Source: Anaerolineales bacterium | GTDB lineage: Bacteria > Chloroflexota > Anaerolineae > Anaerolineales > Villigracilaceae | Direction: 5' to 3' | NCBI GenBank assembly: GCA_026928255.1 | Contig: JAIXKJ010000008.1 | Location: forward strand, 535,298 to 599,297 | DNA: 64,000 nt | Shown here: positions 1 through 8,679 of the stretch, piece by piece | Layout of the letters: each line of letters opens with the position of its first letter | How positions within the stretch are numbered: position 1 is the stretch's first letter | Notes under the pieces: generated by a model | What the model was told of the DNA's origin: nothing | Seen by the model: only the letters and a program-made list of their open reading frames with translations | Databases searched by the model: none | Position numbers and translations under genes: made by a program

Positions 1-2543
1 ATCCCGTCGGCAATTTATTAGACGCGAACAACGTCAATGTGGCTGCGGCGCTCCCCGTCGGGTTGACTTATATTTCAAATGCCGCTACGCAGGGAAGTTA
101 CGACCCGGCAACGGGCGTGTGGTCGGTTGGCAATATCCCCGTCGGTTCGAGCGCCGAACTGGCGTTGACGGCAAAAGTGATTAACAGCGCGCCCTCCGTT
201 TTTGCCGCCGTCGCAACGTCCGACGAATATTTAGACGTTTCCGCCTCGCAAACCTTCGCGCCGACTCCGCTTTCAGGTTCGGCGGAATTGGCGCTGACTC
301 AAACCTTCGCCATACGAACCGACGCCCCCAGTCAAGTTGACGTTACCGTTTTGCTGATCAACAACGGATTAGACTCCGCGACGAACGTGAAAGTCCGCGA
401 TTTGCTGCCTTCGGGTTTGACCTACGTCTCGCATTCGCAATCCAACGGAAGTTACGACCGAACGAGCGGAATTTGGACGCTCAACTCGTTGGCGAACGGC
501 GCGACGGCGACGCTGAAACTCACCGTCAAGGTGGCGGCGAGCGGAACGTCCACCAAGAACACGGCGCAAATTATCGCTTCCGACCAATACGACACGGACT
601 TAAGCAACAACCTCTTCGCGCTGGAAGTTCCCATCGCCGACGTCAGCCTGACGCAATGGCTGGACCAAACGCCGACCACCGCCATCTTCACCGTTACCGC
701 AACCAACAGCGGACCCGACCCCGTGACCCTGAAAATTCAATCCAACCTGCCGACTCTTTCGTCGTACGTTTTCGTCTCTGCGGGCGCTTCGTCGGGGACG
801 TATGACCCCGCGAGCGGAATATGGGACTTGACGCTGGCAAACGCGACGAGCGCCACGCTCACGCTGACGACCAACCTCGTCGGCGCGTTGCAATCGCACG
901 TTGTCGAAGTCGTTTCCTCCGACGCGCCCGACCCCGACTCGATTCCCAACAATCACGTCCGCGCCGAAGACGACATGAGCGGGCTTCCCTACGCCGACCT
1001 AAGCCTGACGCAAACCGCCAGCAAAACCAACCCCAGCGTCGGCGAAAACGTCGCGTTGACGATAAAAGTCAAAAATAGCGGCGCGTCAAACGTCGGCGGC
1101 GTTCAAGTCAAAACGCAGTTGCCGAGCGGACTCGCCTACGTCGCTTCCTCTGCGACCCACGGAAGTTACAACGCGGCGAGCGGAATTTGGAACGTCGGCT
1201 CGTTGGCGAACGGCGCGACGGCGACGCTGACGCTGACCGTCAACGTGTCCGTTGGCGGCGCGTTCGTCGTTCAATCGGAAATCTCCGCCGCCAACCTTTA
1301 CGACCCCGACTCGACTCCCAATAACGGAGAAGGCGACGAAGACGACATCGCCAAAACGACGCTGACCACGCCGTCGGCGCTTCGTTCGGTCATTATCAAC
1401 GAAGTGGCGTGGGCGGGAACGTCGTCCGCGCTGAGCGACGACGAATGGATCGAACTGTACAACCCGACCAATTTCGCCGTCAACATCACAGGCTGGACTC
1501 TCAAAGCCGCCGACGGGACTCCCTCCATCACGCTCAGCGGAAGCATCCCCGCGCATGGATTTTTCCTGCTCGAACAAGGCGACGACCACACCGTCTCCGA
1601 CATCGCCGCCGACCAAATTTACAGCGGGACGATGTCCAACAGCGGCGAGAGCCTCGTCCTGCGCGACGGCGCAAACGCGATCATAGATACCGCAAACGGC
1701 AACGGCGGAATGTGGCCCGCTGGCAGCGCGTCCACCTACGGGACGATGGAGCGCGTCGGCGTTACGGCGGAAAGCGACGTCGTTTGGCGCACGAACACGG
1801 GCGTAATCAAAAACGGAAAGAACGCCAACGGCGGCGACATTTGGGGAACGCCCAAACGCGCCAACTCCGCCAACCTTTTGCCGACGCCGACGGGAACGCC
1901 CTACAAAGGTCCGACGTTAACGCCCACCGCCGCGATTCCGCCGCGCCCGATCTTCAACGAAATCCTCGCCCGCCCGGGCTTTGACTGGAATCAAGACGGC
2001 GACCTCGACGCCTTTGACGAATTCATCGAAATCAAAAACCTAACGGCGATTGAAATCTCGCTGACGAATTGGAAAATCAAAACGCTCAAAGGCGGCGTAT
2101 TTACTTTTGCAAACGTCAACCTCGCGCCCGGCGAACGCAAAGTCTTTTACGGCAAAGAAACCAATTTGCGCTTAAGCGACGGCGGCGAAACGCTGACCCT
2201 CGTCAGCCCGCAAGGGAAAATCTACGACACGTTTTCCTACTCCTTCGCGCGGACGGAGAATCAATCCTTCTGCCGCCTGCCCGACGGCAGTCCCGCCGAC
2301 AACGCCTGGCGCGAAGATTGCATCCCCACGCCCAACCTCTCTAACACCCGCGAAGGCAAAGCGCCCGTCGCGCCTGCGCCCGCGGCGGACGTCTGCAATT
2401 TGCCCGACAGCATCCCCCTCGACTTCTTCCTCGCCGACTGCCGCGCATACGGCGCGGGAATTTGGAATCCGCGCCATTGGCTGCAACCGCTTCCGCGCTG
2501 GCTTGTCAGTCAAACCTCCAAATGGGATTCGTTTATTGAGTAA
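1..2543 (+). CDS. DUF11 / lamin-tail-domain surface protein (5' end outside window)
   Basis: The frame is open to the left edge, so the N-terminus is missing and about 847 residues are seen. The first ~450 residues are DUF11-type beta repeats; phrases such as SNGSYDRTSGIW and LANGATATL recur about every 120 residues. Two lamin-tail (LTD) domains follow, near NEVAWAGTSSALSDDEWIEL and IFNEILARPGFDW. The second contains an EF-hand-like loop, DWNQDGDLDAFDE, that may bind calcium. These folds are typical of large exported cell-surface proteins. No C-terminal anchor is visible; the tail has two late cysteines. The partner or ligand is unknown. Confidence 0.85.
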   Translation, partial: PVGNLLDANNVNVAAALPVGLTYISNAATQGSYDPATGVWSVGNIPVGSSAELALTAKVINSAPSVFAAVATSDEYLDVSASQTFAPTPLSGSAELALTQTFAIRTDAPSQVDVTVLLINNGLDSATNVKVRDLLPSGLTYVSHSQSNGSYDRTSGIWTLNSLANGATATLKLTVKVAASGTSTKNTAQIIASDQYDTDLSNNLFALEVPIADVSLTQWLDQTPTTAIFTVTATNSGPDPVTLKIQSNLPTLSSYVFVSAGASSGTYDPASGIWDLTLANATSATLTLTTNLVGALQSHVVEVVSSDAPDPDSIPNNHVRAEDDMSGLPYADLSLTQTASKTNPSVGENVALTIKVKNSGASNVGGVQVKTQLPSGLAYVASSATHGSYNAASGIWNVGSLANGATATLTLTVNVSVGGAFVVQSEISAANLYDPDSTPNNGEGDEDDIAKTTLTTPSALRSVIINEVAWAGTSSALSDDEWIELYNPTNFAVNITGWTLKAADGTPSITLSGSIPAHGFFLLEQGDDHTVSDIAADQIYSGTMSNSGESLVLRDGANAIIDTANGNGGMWPAGSASTYGTMERVGVTAESDVVWRTNTGVIKNGKNANGGDIWGTPKRANSANLLPTPTGTPYKGPTLTPTAAIPPRPIFNEILARPGFDWNQDGDLDAFDEFIEIKNLTAIEISLTNWKIKTLKGGVFTFANVNLAPGERKVFYGKETNLRLSDGGETLTLVSPQGKIYDTFSYSFARTENQSFCRLPDGSPADNAWREDCIPTPNLSNTREGKAPVAPAPAADVCNLPDSIPLDFFLADCRAYGAGIWNPRHWLQPLPRWLVSQTSKWDSFIE

Positions 2544-2584
2544 TCCGCTTTATACGGCTCGCAACAACAAACTTTCAGGAGACT

Positions 2585-3397
2585 ATGGAAACCTTTTTCT
2601 CTTTGCTTGAAAAACGCGCGGACGATTGCTCCTCGCTTTTGTGCGTGGGACTCGACCCGCACCTTGACGAGTTGCCGACTCCCAGCCCCGCCGCCGCGCT
2701 GACCTTTTGCCTTAACCTGATTCAACAAACCGCCCCCTACGCCGCAGCCTTTAAGCCCAACGCGGCGTTCTTTGAAATCTTCGGCGCGGAAGGTTGGACG
2801 GCGTTGAAGCGCGTCGTCGAAGCCGTCGGCGAAGAATCAAGCCGCTTGGGTTCGCGCATCCCCGTCGTCTTGGACGCGAAGCGCGGCGACATTTCGTCCA
2901 CCGCCGAAGCCTACGCCCAATCCGCATTTGAAGAACTCGGAGCGGACTGCGTTACCTTAAGCCCCTATCTTGGCAAAGATTCGATTGACCCGTTTTTGAG
3001 TTATAAAGAAAAAGGCGTTTTTCTCTTGTGTAAAACCTCCAACAAAGGGTCGGGCGATTTGCAAGACGTCGCCCTCGCCGACGGCGACTTGCTCTACGAG
3101 CGCGTGGCAAAATTGGCGGAGACGTGGAACGAGAAAAATAACGTCGGCTTAGTGGTTGGCGCGACGCACCCCGAAGCGATGAAGCGTGTCCGCGTCGCCG
3201 CGCCGAACTTGTGGTTTCTCGCGCCGGGAGTCGGGGCGCAGGGCGGCGAACTGCAAGCGGCGTTGCGGGCGGGTCTGCGAAAGGACGGCAAAGGTCTGCT
3301 CTTGCCGATGTCGCGTTCGATTGCCCGCGCCGAAAATCCGCGCAAAGCGGCGGCGCAAATCCGCGACGAGATTTTGCGAATTAAGGGCGAATTATGA
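2585..3397 (+). CDS. pyrF: Orotidine 5'-phosphate decarboxylase (type 2)
   Basis: Decarboxylates OMP to UMP, the last step of de novo pyrimidine synthesis, in the cytoplasm. The 270-residue TIM barrel has the signature DAKRGDI with the catalytic Lys/Asp pair, an early FKPNAAFFE motif, and APGVGAQGG near the phosphate-binding end, as in the longer type 2 (mycobacterial-like) family. CAGGAGACTATG gives a good ribosome-binding site. It heads a pyrF-pyrE-pyrD cluster on one strand, so the last steps of UMP synthesis are probably co-expressed. Confidence 0.95.
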   Translation: METFFSLLEKRADDCSSLLCVGLDPHLDELPTPSPAAALTFCLNLIQQTAPYAAAFKPNAAFFEIFGAEGWTALKRVVEAVGEESSRLGSRIPVVLDAKRGDISSTAEAYAQSAFEELGADCVTLSPYLGKDSIDPFLSYKEKGVFLLCKTSNKGSGDLQDVALADGDLLYERVAKLAETWNEKNNVGLVVGATHPEAMKRVRVAAPNLWFLAPGVGAQGGELQAALRAGLRKDGKGLLLPMSRSIARAENPRKAAAQIRDEILRIKGEL

Positions 3398-3432
3398 ATT
3401 ATGAAAAAAACTTTTGTGGTAAAAAATAAAGT

Positions 3433-4038
3433 ATGAATCAATTGCCAACTGCCAACCGCCAACTCGCCGACGCTTTGCTCGAAGCGGGCTGCATCAAGTT
3501 CGGAAATTTCACCCTTAAATCGGGGCTAAAATCGCCAATCTATATTGATTTGCGTTACATCATTTCCTTTCCGAAATTGCTCGAACAAGTCGGCGCGGCG
3601 TATTTGCCCCTGCTGGAAAAATTAACTTTCAACCGCCTGGCGGGCTTGCCTTACGCCGCCATTCCGATAGCGACTGCCATCTCTTTGCAAGGAAATTACC
3701 CGATGATTTATCCGCGCAAGGAAGTCAAAGATTACGGCACAAAAGCGGACATCGAAGGCGAATACCGCGTCGGCGAGACGGCGGTTGTGATTGACGACCT
3801 CGCCACCACCGGCGGAAGCAAATTTGAAGCCATCGAAAAACTGACCTCCGCTGGTTTAATCATCAAAGACATTGTCGTTTTGGTAGACCGCCAATCGGGC
3901 GCGAAGGAATCGTTAGAGGCGGCGGGCTGCGCCTTTCACGCCGTGTTGACCATTTCGCAAGCGCTGAATCATTGGGAAGCGACCGGCAAAGTCGAAAAAG
4001 AAAAAATCGCGGAGACGCGAGCGTTTTTGGCGAAGTAA
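3433..4038 (+). CDS. pyrE: Orotate phosphoribosyltransferase
   Basis: Joins orotate and PRPP to give OMP, the substrate of the neighbouring PyrF. The PRPP-binding motif AVVIDDLATTGGS and the orotate-site region YPRKEVKDYGTKA are both present, and 201 residues is normal length. Residues about 4-12 are encoded by a run of 7-bp repeats (3442-3469), so the extreme N-terminus may be recently acquired or the true start may lie slightly later. pyrD starts 2 bases after this stop, which suggests translational coupling. Confidence 0.95.
   Translation: MNQLPTANRQLADALLEAGCIKFGNFTLKSGLKSPIYIDLRYIISFPKLLEQVGAAYLPLLEKLTFNRLAGLPYAAIPIATAISLQGNYPMIYPRKEVKDYGTKADIEGEYRVGETAVVIDDLATTGGSKFEAIEKLTSAGLIIKDIVVLVDRQSGAKESLEAAGCAFHAVLTISQALNHWEATGKVEKEKIAETRAFLAK
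3442..3469 (+). repeat. Heptamer run inside the pyrE start
   Basis: Four 7-base units (TTGCCAA, CTGCCAA, CCGCCAA, then CTCGCC) lie inside codons of the pyrE N-terminus. They resemble the heptamer arrays seen between genes elsewhere in the window. Confidence 0.55.
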
Positions 4039-4040
4039 TC

Positions 4041-5114
4041 GTGTATTCCATTCTTCGTCCGCTGCTCTTTCGCCTCGACGCTGAACTCGCGCATGGACTC
4101 TCCCTTCAAGCCTTGCGCTTCGCTGGAAATTTTTCCCCGTCAAGAAAACTGCTCGAATGGATTTATCATGCCCCGCCTCAGCCTGTGGACGTCTTCGGGT
4201 TGACGTTCAAAAATCCGCTAGGGCTGGCGGCGGGTTATGACAAAGACGCCGTCGCCGCGCGCGGAATCGCCGCCTTAGGATTCGGTCATCTGGAAGTTGG
4301 CACGGTAACGCTCAAAGCGCAAGCGGGCAACCCCAAGCCGCGCGTCTTTCGTCTCGTCGAAGACGAAGCCGTAATCAATCGCATGGGTTTTCCTTCGCGC
4401 GGTTCGGAGTTTATGCAAAAACAGTTGACGATTACGCCGCGCCCGCATCCGCTGAAAGTGATGTTGCAAGGGTTTCGTCCGCAGTCGGCGAAGCGGTTGA
4501 AGTTGGACGCGATTCTCGGCGTGAACATCGGCAAAAATAAAGATACGCCCAACGAAGAAGCCGTCTTCGATTACCTTGCCTTGTTGCAAAATTTTGCCAA
4601 CATCGCGGACTACATCACGGTCAACGTCAGTTCGCCCAACACGGTGGGACTGCGCGATTTGCAAGGGCGCGCCGCGCTCGAAGCGCTGTTGACGCAGCTG
4701 CATCATCAACGACGAATAGAAGAGGACGCGCTGAAAAAGCGTCTGCCGATTCTCGTCAAACTTGCGCCCGATTTGTCCGACGCCGAATTGGACGACGCGC
4801 TCGAAGCCGTCGTTCGCGCGCGCATGGATGGCGTGATTGTTGCGAACACGACGTTAAGCCGCGAAGGGCTGAAGTCAAATGATCGGGGAGAAGCGGGCGG
4901 CTTAAGCGGGAGTCCGCTTAGGGTTAAGAGCGAAGCGTTTCTTCGTCAAACGCTGAAACGGTTGGACGGAGAAATTCCGGTCGTCAGCGCGGGTGGAATT
5001 ATGACTCCCGACGACGCCAAACGCCGACTCGATTGGGGCGCGTCGTTGATTCAAATTTATTCGGGGATGATTTATCGCGGTCCGCGTTTGGCGAAGGAAA
5101 TTTTGGTTTCGTAA
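4041..5114 (+). CDS. pyrD: Dihydroorotate dehydrogenase (quinone, class 2)
   Basis: Oxidises dihydroorotate to orotate with FMN and passes electrons to membrane quinone. I start it at GTG 4041 (VYSILRPLLFRLDAE), because the N-terminal amphipathic helix that inserts in the membrane begins there. An upstream in-frame ATG at 3972 would read through pyrE. Class 2 is indicated by this N-terminal extension and the catalytic serine in NVSSPNT. Other landmarks are GLAAGYDKD, the lysine-containing VKLAPDLSD, and SAGGIM. Its stop directly abuts the stop of the convergent kinase gene, with no room for a terminator. Confidence 0.93.
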   Translation: MYSILRPLLFRLDAELAHGLSLQALRFAGNFSPSRKLLEWIYHAPPQPVDVFGLTFKNPLGLAAGYDKDAVAARGIAALGFGHLEVGTVTLKAQAGNPKPRVFRLVEDEAVINRMGFPSRGSEFMQKQLTITPRPHPLKVMLQGFRPQSAKRLKLDAILGVNIGKNKDTPNEEAVFDYLALLQNFANIADYITVNVSSPNTVGLRDLQGRAALEALLTQLHHQRRIEEDALKKRLPILVKLAPDLSDAELDDALEAVVRARMDGVIVANTTLSREGLKSNDRGEAGGLSGSPLRVKSEAFLRQTLKRLDGEIPVVSAGGIMTPDDAKRRLDWGASLIQIYSGMIYRGPRLAKEILVS

Positions 5115-7199
5115 TCATTGCGCGGGGCGCATGACGGGTTGCGGCGCTTCGTCGCGTTTGGCGAAAAAATCGTCGGGCAAAAGCGGCGTTAACTTGCGCG
5201 GCGCGGAAAGCGAATCGGCGGGGACGATGTAAAGGTTAATCGGGCTTTGGCTGCCGAGTCGAATGTCTTGAAAGGCGAAGAGGGCTTGCGTTCCGTCGGG
5301 GCTGAAGGTCGCGTCGCGGTAACAGCAGTTGTTTTCGTAGGGCGCGGCTTTTTCGGCTTTGTGGGTGAAGAGGTTGTAAAACGCCAAATCGCCGAATCCG
5401 CCGTTGCGGATGGCGCTGGTGAGGAAGAAGAGCAAATCGCCGTCCCAATTAAAGCTGGAAATATTTTTAGAGAACTTAAAACGAATGGCGGGAAATTCGT
5501 CTATTTTTGCGTTGGGCAGATTGTCGCAATTGGAAACGTCGTACAGGCGAATCGTGTCGGCGTACGCGCCGCCGTCGTTGGCGATAAATTGAATGGCAAG
5601 TTTCGTTCCGTCGTCCGACCATTGCGCTTTTTGAATCATCAATTTGTTGAAGAAACATCCGCCCATTGCGAGCAAGGCGCTTTTGCGGTCGGCGGCGCGC
5701 AATTTTTCCGCGTCGAAAGGCGCGATGAATAATTCGCGGTTAAGGCTGATGGCGACTTGCTTCCCGTCGGGCGAAACGCTGAAACTTTCAAAATATTCGG
5801 CGGAGAGGAAGGTCGTCAAAATGTCTTCCACTTCGGTTTCGACGTTGACTGTTTTGACCGATTTTCCGCTCATGTAAAGGACGGTTTTTCCGTCGGGCAG
5901 CCATTGCAAATTAAACTTCGGCAGCCCGTCGTTGGTGAGTTGTTGCGCGTCGCTGCCGTCCACGTTGACGGTCCAGATGTCGCTCTCTTTGACGAAGGCG
6001 ATTTTGTCCGCGCCGCCGACGACGGGCAGGCTGGATGCGCTTTCAGTCGGCGCGGATTCCGCTGTGGGCGTTTCGGTTTCGGGCGCGGCGCTCGGCTCGG
6101 AAGTTGGCGCTTCGGTTTCCGTCGCGGCGAGAGTCGGCGCGGCGGTGTCCGCAATGACGGGGGCGGTCGGCTCGACGGGCGTTTGCGGCGCGGTCGGCGC
6201 GGCGAATACTTTCCCTAAACTGACGACGATTATTGCGCCGATGATAACGACAGCGACGCCCGACCAAATCCACGCGCGGCTTAGCGAGCGAGACGACGGC
6301 TGCGCGGGTTGAGTCGGCGCGGCGTTTTTGCGTTTGGACATTTGCGTCGCGCTGACCGATTCCGTCAGCGGGTTTTCTCCGCGCAGGCAGGCTTTGACGG
6401 TTTCGACCATTTCCACAGCGGAGGAGAAGCGGTCGTGCGGGTCTTTCGCCAGCGCTCTGGAAATGACTTTTTCCATCCAACTCGGCAAGTTCGGATTCGC
6501 GTCGAGGATGTGCGGCACGGGTTCGGTGAGATGTTTTAGCGCCAAGCCGAGCGGCGTGTCTGCGGTGAAGGGCTGTTTGCCAACCAACATTTCGTAGAGG
6601 ATGACCCCGAAAGCGTATAAATCGGAGCGCCCGTCTATCGGGTCGCCGGAGGCTTGTTCGGGCGACATATAAGCGGGCGTGCCGATAATGGCCGAGCCGG
6701 TCAAGTCGCTGGCGTTGTCGCCTTGCGTAAATTTTGCGATGCCAAAATCCGAAATGAGCGGGACGTTGTTTTCGGTGAAGAGGATATTGGCGGGTTTTAA
6801 GTCGCGGTGGACGATGCCTTTTGAGTGCGCTTCGTCTAATCCGGGCGCGATGGCTTCTAAAATTTTGACGGCGTCTTCGACGTTGTACGGTTTTTCTTTG
6901 ATGCGCTCCGAAAGCGAACCGCCGCCCATATAGCGCATGACGAAATATGGCTGTTCGTCTTCCGCGCTGACGTCGTACACGGGCACAATCGAAGGGTGTT
7001 CCAACTGAGCGATAATCTTCGCTTCGTGTTGAAAGCGCAGGCGAAACTTCGGGTCGGAATGTTGCAATTCCAGCGGAAGGAATTTAATCGCCACCTCGCG
7101 CTCAAAGCGCGGATCGTATGCGCGGTACACGGTGGCGAATCCGCCGCGCCCCAGTTCGCCTTTGACTTCGTAACGACCGATTTTCTCTGGAATAGGCAT
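5115..7199 (-). CDS. Membrane Ser/Thr protein kinase with extracellular TolB-like propeller
   Basis: Residues 10-270 form a Hanks-type kinase: glycine loop GELGRGGFATV, Lys39 in VAIK, HRDLKPAN at 131-138, DFG at 151-153 and GTPAYMSPEQ. A single membrane helix follows (about 309-332), then a Thr/Pro/Ala-rich linker to about 395. A C-terminal domain with repeats such as PDGKTVLYM, SPDGKQVAI and SPDGTQALF reads as a TolB/WD40-type propeller. The kinase would be inside and the propeller outside, as in PknB-like sensors. ATG 7199 is preferred over the upstream codons because the kinase fold begins there. The ligand is unknown. Its downstream neighbour is pyrD on the opposite strand. Confidence 0.9.
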   Translation of the reverse strand: MPIPEKIGRYEVKGELGRGGFATVYRAYDPRFEREVAIKFLPLELQHSDPKFRLRFQHEAKIIAQLEHPSIVPVYDVSAEDEQPYFVMRYMGGGSLSERIKEKPYNVEDAVKILEAIAPGLDEAHSKGIVHRDLKPANILFTENNVPLISDFGIAKFTQGDNASDLTGSAIIGTPAYMSPEQASGDPIDGRSDLYAFGVILYEMLVGKQPFTADTPLGLALKHLTEPVPHILDANPNLPSWMEKVISRALAKDPHDRFSSAVEMVETVKACLRGENPLTESVSATQMSKRKNAAPTQPAQPSSRSLSRAWIWSGVAVVIIGAIIVVSLGKVFAAPTAPQTPVEPTAPVIADTAAPTLAATETEAPTSEPSAAPETETPTAESAPTESASSLPVVGGADKIAFVKESDIWTVNVDGSDAQQLTNDGLPKFNLQWLPDGKTVLYMSGKSVKTVNVETEVEDILTTFLSAEYFESFSVSPDGKQVAISLNRELFIAPFDAEKLRAADRKSALLAMGGCFFNKLMIQKAQWSDDGTKLAIQFIANDGGAYADTIRLYDVSNCDNLPNAKIDEFPAIRFKFSKNISSFNWDGDLLFFLTSAIRNGGFGDLAFYNLFTHKAEKAAPYENNCCYRDATFSPDGTQALFAFQDIRLGSQSPINLYIVPADSLSAPRKLTPLLPDDFFAKRDEAPQPVMRPAQ

Positions 7200-7333
7200 A
7201 AAGGCAAGTATAACGATTTCGGGAATATTCCGCCATTGCAATTTGATGGCGCAACCTCCGTTTGCCAATTCTGATAAATTTCTGAAACAATTAATTCGAC
7301 CAAATGTGGTATATTCCCGCGCAGGTAAATCTT

Positions 7334-7699
7334 ATGGACGATAGAATCACAATCATCGAAGGACCGCCCCCCGTTTTTGAGCACGTCAACGACGGCTGGG
7401 CAATGGGCTTGAACGAAAGCCCCAATCACACCATCCCCGCGCTGACGCGCCTGCGAACCTTCAACGGACCCGCGCTGGTCGAACGGTGCTACAACGCTTG
7501 GCGCAACCAATCTTCCATCCGCCTGCATTACCGCAACGAAAGCGGGCTGGAACAAACCGCGCCCATCCTCGCCGCCCGCAACGTGGACACGCCCGAAGGA
7601 CACGTCTTGCTGTTGTGGGTTTATCTCGACGGCGAAGCGGTGGAATACGAGATAGACGATTCCCTCGACGACGACCTCGACGACTTTCTCGACGAATAA
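7334..7699 (+). CDS. Conserved-looking acidic hypothetical protein
   Basis: I do not recognise the family. The 121-residue protein starts at ATG 7334, with GCAGG about 8 bases upstream; an earlier in-frame codon at 7304 lacks such a site. It is soluble with no signal or membrane segment, and has a very acidic tail rich in Asp (DDSLDDDLDDFLDE). It is divergent from the kinase gene and ends just before a strong terminator, so it is probably a single-gene unit. A TATATT box near 7311 could be its -10. Confidence 0.7.
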   Translation: MDDRITIIEGPPPVFEHVNDGWAMGLNESPNHTIPALTRLRTFNGPALVERCYNAWRNQSSIRLHYRNESGLEQTAPILAARNVDTPEGHVLLLWVYLDGEAVEYEIDDSLDDDLDDFLDE

Positions 7700-7711
7700 A
7701 CGGTACAATGG

Positions 7712-7750
7712 ATGACAGTCATCGGCAAGATGGCTGTCATTTTTTTATTT
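7712..7750 (+). terminator. Rho-independent terminator
   Basis: Stem ATGACAG(T)CATC pairs with GATG(G)CTGTCAT and is followed by a T-rich run, directly after the acidic hypothetical gene and before the crotonase gene. Confidence 0.85.
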
Positions 7751-7760
7751 TAGGATGCTT

Positions 7761-8522
7761 ATGACCTCGCTTCAAACGGACCTGAAAGATTCGACTCTCT
7801 ATCTGACTCTTAACCGCCCCGAACGCGCCAACGCCTTCAACTTTGAAATGACTCAAGCTTTGCAAAACGCCTTGACCGAAGCCGAGCGCGATTCGCAAGT
7901 CCGCTGCGCGGTGATTACGGGCGCGGGAAAAACCTTCAGCGCCGGGCAAGATATCCGCGAGATGAAAGAATATAGCGGCGAAATTTCCTACGCCGAGCAT
8001 TTAGAGAAAACCTACAACCCGCTCATCTTGCAATTGCGAGAGATGGGCAAACCTGTAATTGCCGCCGTCAACGGGGCGTGCGCGGGCGCGGCATTTGGCA
8101 TTGCGCTGGCGTGTGATTTGCGCGTGGCGCACGTCCGCTCGTATTTTGTCGTCGGATTTAGCGGCATTGCCCTCGCGCCCGATTCGGGCGTTTCGCTGCT
8201 TTTGCCTGCGCTCGTCGGGCTGGGACGCGCTCAGGAATATTTCTACACCAACCAACCCATCTTCGCCTACGAAGCGCGGAAGTTGGGCATCGTCAATCGC
8301 GTGGGCGAACTCGGCTTTCAGCGGACGGTCAGGCAAACGGCGCAGGAACTGGTTCAAGGTCCGAGCGAGGCGTTTGCGTTGGGCAAGCGCGCCTTCAACG
8401 AAGCGGCGTTGCCGAATCTGGCTCAAGTCCTGCGCGGAGAGGGAATTCTGCAAGAGCAAGCGGGAAGAAGCGACGAGCATCGTCTGGCGGTGAAAGCGTT
8501 TTTTGAGAAGCGCAAGAAATAG
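7761..8522 (+). CDS. Enoyl-CoA hydratase/isomerase family protein (PaaG-like)
   Basis: A crotonase-fold enzyme acting on acyl-CoA thioesters. It shows the oxyanion-hole segments SAGQDIREM and NGACAGAAFGIALACDLRVA, then GIALAPDSGVSLLLP. That last segment resembles PaaG-type isomerases: an Asp stands where classical hydratases have the second catalytic Glu, so isomerase or epoxidase-ring chemistry is as likely as hydration. I chose ATG 7761, which has AGGA at a good distance, over ATG 7755. It may work with the gcdH product 2 kb downstream in acyl-CoA breakdown; this is inference. Confidence 0.85.
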   Translation: MTSLQTDLKDSTLYLTLNRPERANAFNFEMTQALQNALTEAERDSQVRCAVITGAGKTFSAGQDIREMKEYSGEISYAEHLEKTYNPLILQLREMGKPVIAAVNGACAGAAFGIALACDLRVAHVRSYFVVGFSGIALAPDSGVSLLLPALVGLGRAQEYFYTNQPIFAYEARKLGIVNRVGELGFQRTVRQTAQELVQGPSEAFALGKRAFNEAALPNLAQVLRGEGILQEQAGRSDEHRLAVKAFFEKRKK

Positions 8523-8538
8523 CGAGCGCTTAATCGCA

Positions 8539-8567
8539 TTGACGCAAACTTGAATCTCTTGTATAGT
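8539..8567 (+). promoter_or_regulatory. Sigma-70-type promoter for gdhA leader
   Basis: TTGACG at 8539-8544, a 17-base spacer, and TATAGT at 8562-8567. Transcription would start near 8574, about 105 bases before the gdhA start codon. Confidence 0.7.
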
Positions 8568-8616
8568 TTGAGCGGAATCGCGGATATGAGAATTATCAAA
8601 AACCATACGCGGCAAA

Positions 8617-8656
8617 ATAAGCGGGCTTCCTTGCGAGGCGTCCGCTTATATTTTTT
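8617..8656 (+). terminator. Terminator-like hairpin in the gdhA leader
   Basis: ATAAGCGG (8617-8624) pairs with CCGCTTAT (8642-8649), followed by ATTTTTT. It lies between the promoter at 8539 and the gdhA ribosome-binding site. It could be an attenuator, the end of a short leader RNA, or read-through protection from the upstream gene. Confidence 0.65.
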
Positions 8657-8679
8657 CCAAAACCTCTGAGGAGCATACA

